Positions 60,603 through 64,000 of a DNA stretch of 64,000 nucleotides are shown piece after piece. How positions within the stretch are numbered: position 1 is the first letter of the stretch; every line of letters starts with the position of its first letter. This DNA comes from Anaerosolibacter sp. Lineage in GTDB: Bacteria; Bacillota; Clostridia; Peptostreptococcales; Thermotaleaceae. The stretch lies in NCBI RefSeq assembly GCF_029240175.1, contig NZ_JARBTM010000011.1, positions 62,001 to 126,000 of the forward strand, given 5' to 3'. Position numbers and translations under genes: made by a program. The notes beneath the pieces are model-generated. The model did no database searches, was not told the DNA's origin, and was given only the letters and a program-made list of their open reading frames with translations.

Positions 60603-62705
60603 ATGACTAAAGTAGGCGGATGGACAGGTAAGATTTTAAGGGTAAATCTTACAAATGGAAAAATATCAACTGAAGATACAATAAAATATAAAGATTTTAT
60701 AGGTGGTATGGGGATTGGCTATAAAGTGATGTTTGATGAAGTGCCAGCTGGAACAAAGGCTTTTGATGAAAACAATAAAATTATTTTCGGAGCAGGACCT
60801 TTAACTGGATCAGGAGCACCATGTAGTTCTAGAACGAATATTACTTCTTTGCTCCCAAGCAATCCATACAATGCAGTATCTGACAGCCATATGGGTGGAA
60901 ATTTTGCTGCAATGATGAAATATGCCGGATGGGATGCAATCATTGTTGAAGGTGCTTCTTCCAAACCAGTATGGCTGCGCATAGAAGATGACCAGGTATC
61001 GCTGGAGGATGCTTCTGCTGTATGGGGGCAGGGAATATTTAAATCAACTGCTGAAATAGCAAGCATTATCGGAAATGAGGCCTCCATTGCTGCCATTGGG
61101 CAAGCCGGTGAAAATATGGTAAATCTTTCTGTGATCATGAATGGTACTTCCCATTCTGCTGGCGGCCACGGGGGCGTATTAGGATCCAAAAAATTAAAGG
61201 CCATTGCTATAAAAGGTACTGGTGCAGTACATATAGCTGCTCATAAATATGAGTTGTTGAAATTAAATGAATACATGATGAAAGAGATCATTGGTGCCAA
61301 CAATCAACACGTAGTACCAAGAACTCCGCAGCCTTGGGCAGAATATCACAACAGCGGCAGTCGATGGCTATCAAGAAAAGGTCTATACTGGGGTGGAGCA
61401 GAGACGCCGATCGAAACAGGAGAAAATCCTCCAGGTGATATGAAAAAAGTAGGCTTCAGAACGATGAAAGCAGTAATGGACTTGGGTCCTGTAGCTGAAA
61501 AATATACAATTAGGATGGGTGGATGTCAATCTTGTCCGATTAGATGTCATTCACAGTTAAAAGTTCCACATCTTGAAAAATATGGATTGTCACCTTACGT
61601 TTCCAATACCTGTGTTGGTTTCAGTGGACCAAATGGCGTTATGATCAAAGGAGTAACTGACCAATTTGAAGAAGGCGATAAGTCAATGATGGGCAAGATT
61701 GTTGGGGCGCAACTGACAGATGATTATGGCGTATGGTGTAACTATGGATTGATAGGAAAAGACTTTAAATATGCTTATAATACAGGTATATTAAAGAAAG
61801 TATTGCCTAAGGAAGAGTATGAGAGCATTCCATGGGATAAGTTAGAGGCAGGAGATCCAGCATTTTTGTTAGATTTCTATAGAAGAATTGCCTTTAAAGA
61901 GGGTGAATTAAGTCATCTTGGAGACGGTACATATTGGATTGCACAACGCTGGAACTATGGAGATGATTTCTGGCATGGTAACGACTATGGTGTATGGTCA
62001 CCACTAGGATTCCCAAAACACCATGCCAATGAGTCTGGTAGTCAAGTAGGGGCCCTAATATCCTGCATGTTCAACCGAGATGCCCAGTGTCACTCCCATA
62101 TGAACTTTATTGGGTCTGGATTGCCAATTGCCATTCAAAAAGAAATAGCTGCAGAGGTTTGGGGATCGCCTGATGCTATTGATGAGCCTGCAAATTATAC
62201 ACCTATGAATGAATACAAAGCCAAGTTTGCAAAATGGAGTATCATTCGCAACTGCCTTCATGACTCTTTAACGCTATGTAACTGGATGTGGCCTATGACA
62301 GTTTCCCCTGTGATGGCTAGAAACTATAGAGGAGATACAGCTTTAGAGGCCAAATTCCTAAGCTTGATTACAGGAGAACAAATCAGTGAAGAGGATTTAG
62401 ACTTAGCTGGAGAAAGAATCTTCACATTGCATAGAGCTCTGACAGTAAAACAAATGGGTACGATTGACATGAGAACAAAACATGATGTAATGAATGACTG
62501 GGTATATGATGTAGATCCTGACAAGAAGGCATTTACTCCAGGAACTATCAAAATGGATAGAAATGATATGCAGATTGCGCTTACCATGTTCTATAAAGAA
62601 ATGGGCTGGGATGAAAAAACAGGAGCACCTACAAAAGAAACATTGATTCGATTAGGCTTACAAGATGTTGCCAATGAGCTTGAAAGCTTGAAGCTTTTAC
62701 CTTAG
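60603..62705 (+). CDS. Aldehyde ferredoxin oxidoreductase (YdhV-like, W/Mo pterin)
   Basis: AOR-family enzyme with a bis-pterin tungsten or molybdenum centre and one 4Fe-4S cluster; typical members oxidise aldehydes to acids or run in reverse with ferredoxin. N-terminal domain: 'GKILRVNLTNGKISTEDTIK', 'GPLTGSGAPCSSRTNITSLL', 'GGNFAAMMKYAGWDAIIVEG'. Cluster ligands: 'GGCQSCPIRCHSQLKVP', 'NTCVGFSG' and probably 'RNCLHDSLTLCNW' near the C-terminus. 700 residues. No Tat signal of its own, so it would have to be carried by its Tat partner or stay cytoplasmic. GGGGGGACAG precedes the ATG. Confidence 0.93.
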   Translation: MTKVGGWTGKILRVNLTNGKISTEDTIKYKDFIGGMGIGYKVMFDEVPAGTKAFDENNKIIFGAGPLTGSGAPCSSRTNITSLLPSNPYNAVSDSHMGGNFAAMMKYAGWDAIIVEGASSKPVWLRIEDDQVSLEDASAVWGQGIFKSTAEIASIIGNEASIAAIGQAGENMVNLSVIMNGTSHSAGGHGGVLGSKKLKAIAIKGTGAVHIAAHKYELLKLNEYMMKEIIGANNQHVVPRTPQPWAEYHNSGSRWLSRKGLYWGGAETPIETGENPPGDMKKVGFRTMKAVMDLGPVAEKYTIRMGGCQSCPIRCHSQLKVPHLEKYGLSPYVSNTCVGFSGPNGVMIKGVTDQFEEGDKSMMGKIVGAQLTDDYGVWCNYGLIGKDFKYAYNTGILKKVLPKEEYESIPWDKLEAGDPAFLLDFYRRIAFKEGELSHLGDGTYWIAQRWNYGDDFWHGNDYGVWSPLGFPKHHANESGSQVGALISCMFNRDAQCHSHMNFIGSGLPIAIQKEIAAEVWGSPDAIDEPANYTPMNEYKAKFAKWSIIRNCLHDSLTLCNWMWPMTVSPVMARNYRGDTALEAKFLSLITGEQISEEDLDLAGERIFTLHRALTVKQMGTIDMRTKHDVMNDWVYDVDPDKKAFTPGTIKMDRNDMQIALTMFYKEMGWDEKTGAPTKETLIRLGLQDVANELESLKLLP

Positions 62706-62780
62706 TAAATGGGATATAGGATAAGGGGATATTATCCCCTTATCCACATATTTATAGAGAATACAAGGGGGAAAGCCAAC

Positions 62781-63329
62781 GTGGAAAAAGACAAAAAAGA
62801 TAAGCTAATGGTTACTGCTGATTTTGTCAGAAAGGCATCTATGGAGGTACGACTTGTAAAACCAGATGATTTTTTTGCAGAACCTATTTCTATGGATCAA
62901 GAGCAATTACTTGATATATTGGAACAAGTGTTCAACAACCCAGATTTCGCTGATATCAAAACAATTCATGGCTCAGAAAGTCAATACTTCTATTCTTCAA
63001 ATCATATGACTGAAAGCTATGCTAAGATGCTGGTCCGTATAGAGGATAAGGATTTACTAAAAATGGTGGCTGAAACTGTACGCCATGAGTCAAAAATTTA
63101 TCCTCGGCCTACAGATGGAAAGCTTTTTTCAACATCACCTTTTAGCTTTAATGCTGAGCAGTTAGATGATGTCGTAAGTCAACTAAAGAATCAAGAGAAC
63201 TATCAAGATATTCAAGAAACCAGGGCTTCCAATGGAGCAATGTATTTATACTCTAATAGGTTTATGACGAGGGAGCATGCGATTGCTTTAACCGAATGGA
63301 TTGAGGTGCTCCAGCATGAAACATCATAA
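62781..63329 (+). CDS. YdhW-like protein of the AOR operon
   Basis: Not a well-characterised family. About 182 residues, soluble, with an internal repeat: 'MDQEQLLDILEQVFNNPDFA..SQYFYSSNHMTESYAK' resembles 'FNAEQLDDVVSQLKNQENYQ..MYLYSNRFMTREHAI'. The position after ferredoxin and AOR mimics YdhW in the E. coli ydhYVWXUT operon, so I suggest equivalence as inference. GTG 62781 has AAGGGGGAAAG upstream; the track start at 62709 adds 24 unlikely residues. Confidence 0.6.
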   Translation: MEKDKKDKLMVTADFVRKASMEVRLVKPDDFFAEPISMDQEQLLDILEQVFNNPDFADIKTIHGSESQYFYSSNHMTESYAKMLVRIEDKDLLKMVAETVRHESKIYPRPTDGKLFSTSPFSFNAEQLDDVVSQLKNQENYQDIQETRASNGAMYLYSNRFMTREHAIALTEWIEVLQHETS

Positions 63330-63347
63330 AATTGGGGGTCAATATCT

Positions 63348-64000
63348 ATGTCTGACAATATAATTAAGAGAAAATCTAACATCTGTGAGGAAGCTCCCGT
63401 AGATTTAATATTAAATGGTCAAAAGCTAGTAACCTTTATGTGTACCCCTATGAATCTGAAAGAATTAGCCTTGGGACATTTATATAGCAGAGGTCTTATC
63501 AAAAAAACGCAAGATGTGTTAACCTTGGCAGCCTGTGAAGATATGAAAAAAATATATGTTATAACTTCAAATAAAATAATAGATGAAGAGTACTCAATAT
63601 CCAGTGTGCTAGCAAGCAGCTGTGGCAGCGGTACAATCTTTACGGAAAGACTTGTGAATGGTGGGAAAAACGATTCAGTATATACAATTACCGTAGAAAA
63701 ATTGAAAGAGCTTTCCATTGAGATGTTTAAAAAAGCTGAATTGTATAAGAAAATGGGCGGTATGCATTGCGCATGTTTAAGTGATGGAAATAAAATAGCG
63801 ATTCTAAGGGAAGATGTTGGAAGGCATAATGCTGTAGATAAGGTAATAGGAAAGGCTCTGTTCCAAGAAATTGATTTCAGCAAAGCCCTTATATTTACAA
63901 CGGGACGTATTTCATTGGATATGGTATTGAAAGCCGTTGCCGCAGGATTTCCTATTATTGTTTCTAGGAGTATTCCCACCAACTTGGCGTTAGATTTAGC
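63348..64000 (+). CDS. fdhD: FdhD sulfurtransferase, cut by window end
   Basis: Not in the ORF track: the frame runs off the window, and the listed 63419-63982 minus-strand ORF is its shadow. FdhD passes sulfur from IscS to the molybdenum/tungsten centre of formate dehydrogenases. Blocks seen: 'NLKELALGHLYSRGLI', 'MGGMHCACLSDGN', 'REDVGRHNAVDKVIGKA' and 'TTGRISLDMVLKAVAAGFPI'. The usual CxxC is 'SSCGSG', keeping only the first Cys. Start ATG 63348 after GGGGGTC. Its place beside AOR suggests sulfuration of that enzyme or of an FDH further on. Confidence 0.92.
   Translation, partial: MSDNIIKRKSNICEEAPVDLILNGQKLVTFMCTPMNLKELALGHLYSRGLIKKTQDVLTLAACEDMKKIYVITSNKIIDEEYSISSVLASSCGSGTIFTERLVNGGKNDSVYTITVEKLKELSIEMFKKAELYKKMGGMHCACLSDGNKIAILREDVGRHNAVDKVIGKALFQEIDFSKALIFTTGRISLDMVLKAVAAGFPIIVSRSIPTNLALDL

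Noticed and set aside
63419-63982. Minus-strand ORF of 187 residues in the track
   Set aside because: The plus strand encodes FdhD with clear family motifs; the minus ORF is its shadow.
1-64000. CRISPR arrays, insertion sequences, prophage or integrase genes
   Set aside because: No regularly spaced direct repeats, transposase or integrase motifs, or phage genes were seen anywhere in the window.

Overview
The window reads as a chromosome segment of a low-GC, anaerobic, Gram-positive Clostridia bacterium. The evidence is AT-rich DNA with strong GGAGG-type ribosome binding sites, frequent TTG/GTG starts, intrinsic terminators after most transcription units, a full Rnf complex, DegS/DegU-type regulation, a mreBCD-pbp2-minCDE-rodA-mgsA cluster, an S-box riboswitch and an aldehyde ferredoxin oxidoreductase. 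Gene content resembles Alkaliphilus and its relatives; the genus is an inference. I saw no insertion sequence, prophage or CRISPR array.

Layout. 0-15 kb: a GAF protein cut by the window edge, a LacI/CcpA-like regulator, UPF0180, a YgiQ radical SAM protein, histidine ammonia-lyase, a DUF896 protein missed by the ORF track, CheW, a secreted protein, DegS/DegU, an M18 aminopeptidase, LysR, an AlbA_2 protein and a CDF metal transporter. 15-23 kb: a tiny duplicated hydrophobic protein, then a long leader with two SAM-type riboswitches and two terminators ahead of homoserine dehydrogenase, tRNA-Leu(CAA), an L,D-transpeptidase, an ECF sigma/anti-sigma pair with a near-perfect ECF promoter, and YbaK. 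23-37.6 kb: polA-coaE-lytic transglycosylase, pncB with a peptide-binding lipoprotein, tRNA-Leu(GAG) and tRNA-Val(GAC), an NlpC/P60 hydrolase, a second transglycosylase, dinB, a SPOR protein and a four-gene anti-sigma/DRTGG/PHP/ATPase module. 37.9-44.4 kb: rnfCDGEAB, then a NusG-domain-II protein and a Gx-transporter protein. 44.4-54.6 kb: maf-radC-mreBCD-pbp2-minCDE-rodA-mgsA. 54.6-59.3 kb: an NDH-2/DoxX fusion divergent from an FMN-binding lipoprotein, ApbE and a polyprenyl diphosphate synthase. 59.4-64 kb: a Tat-signal ferredoxin, a tungsten/molybdenum AOR, a YdhW-like protein and FdhD, which runs off the end and is absent from the ORF track.

Working together: the 43-44 kb pair and the 54.6-59.3 kb block carry most components of the Listeria-type flavin-based extracellular electron transfer (EET) pathway: NDH-2, flavinylated lipoprotein, ApbE flavin transferase, quinone side-chain synthase, and EetA/EetB-like proteins. 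Here they are split and placed beside Rnf, whose RnfG and RnfD also need ApbE. A consensus CcpA (cre) site sits at the predicted transcription start of the lipoprotein gene, so carbon status may gate the pathway. With the AOR locus, the window looks rich in low-potential redox machinery. The most novel-looking items are the split EET set, a variant SAM-clan RNA stacked on a canonical S-box, a perfect 32-bp inverted repeat that copies the 3' end of tRNA-Val, and several multi-hairpin intergenic elements.
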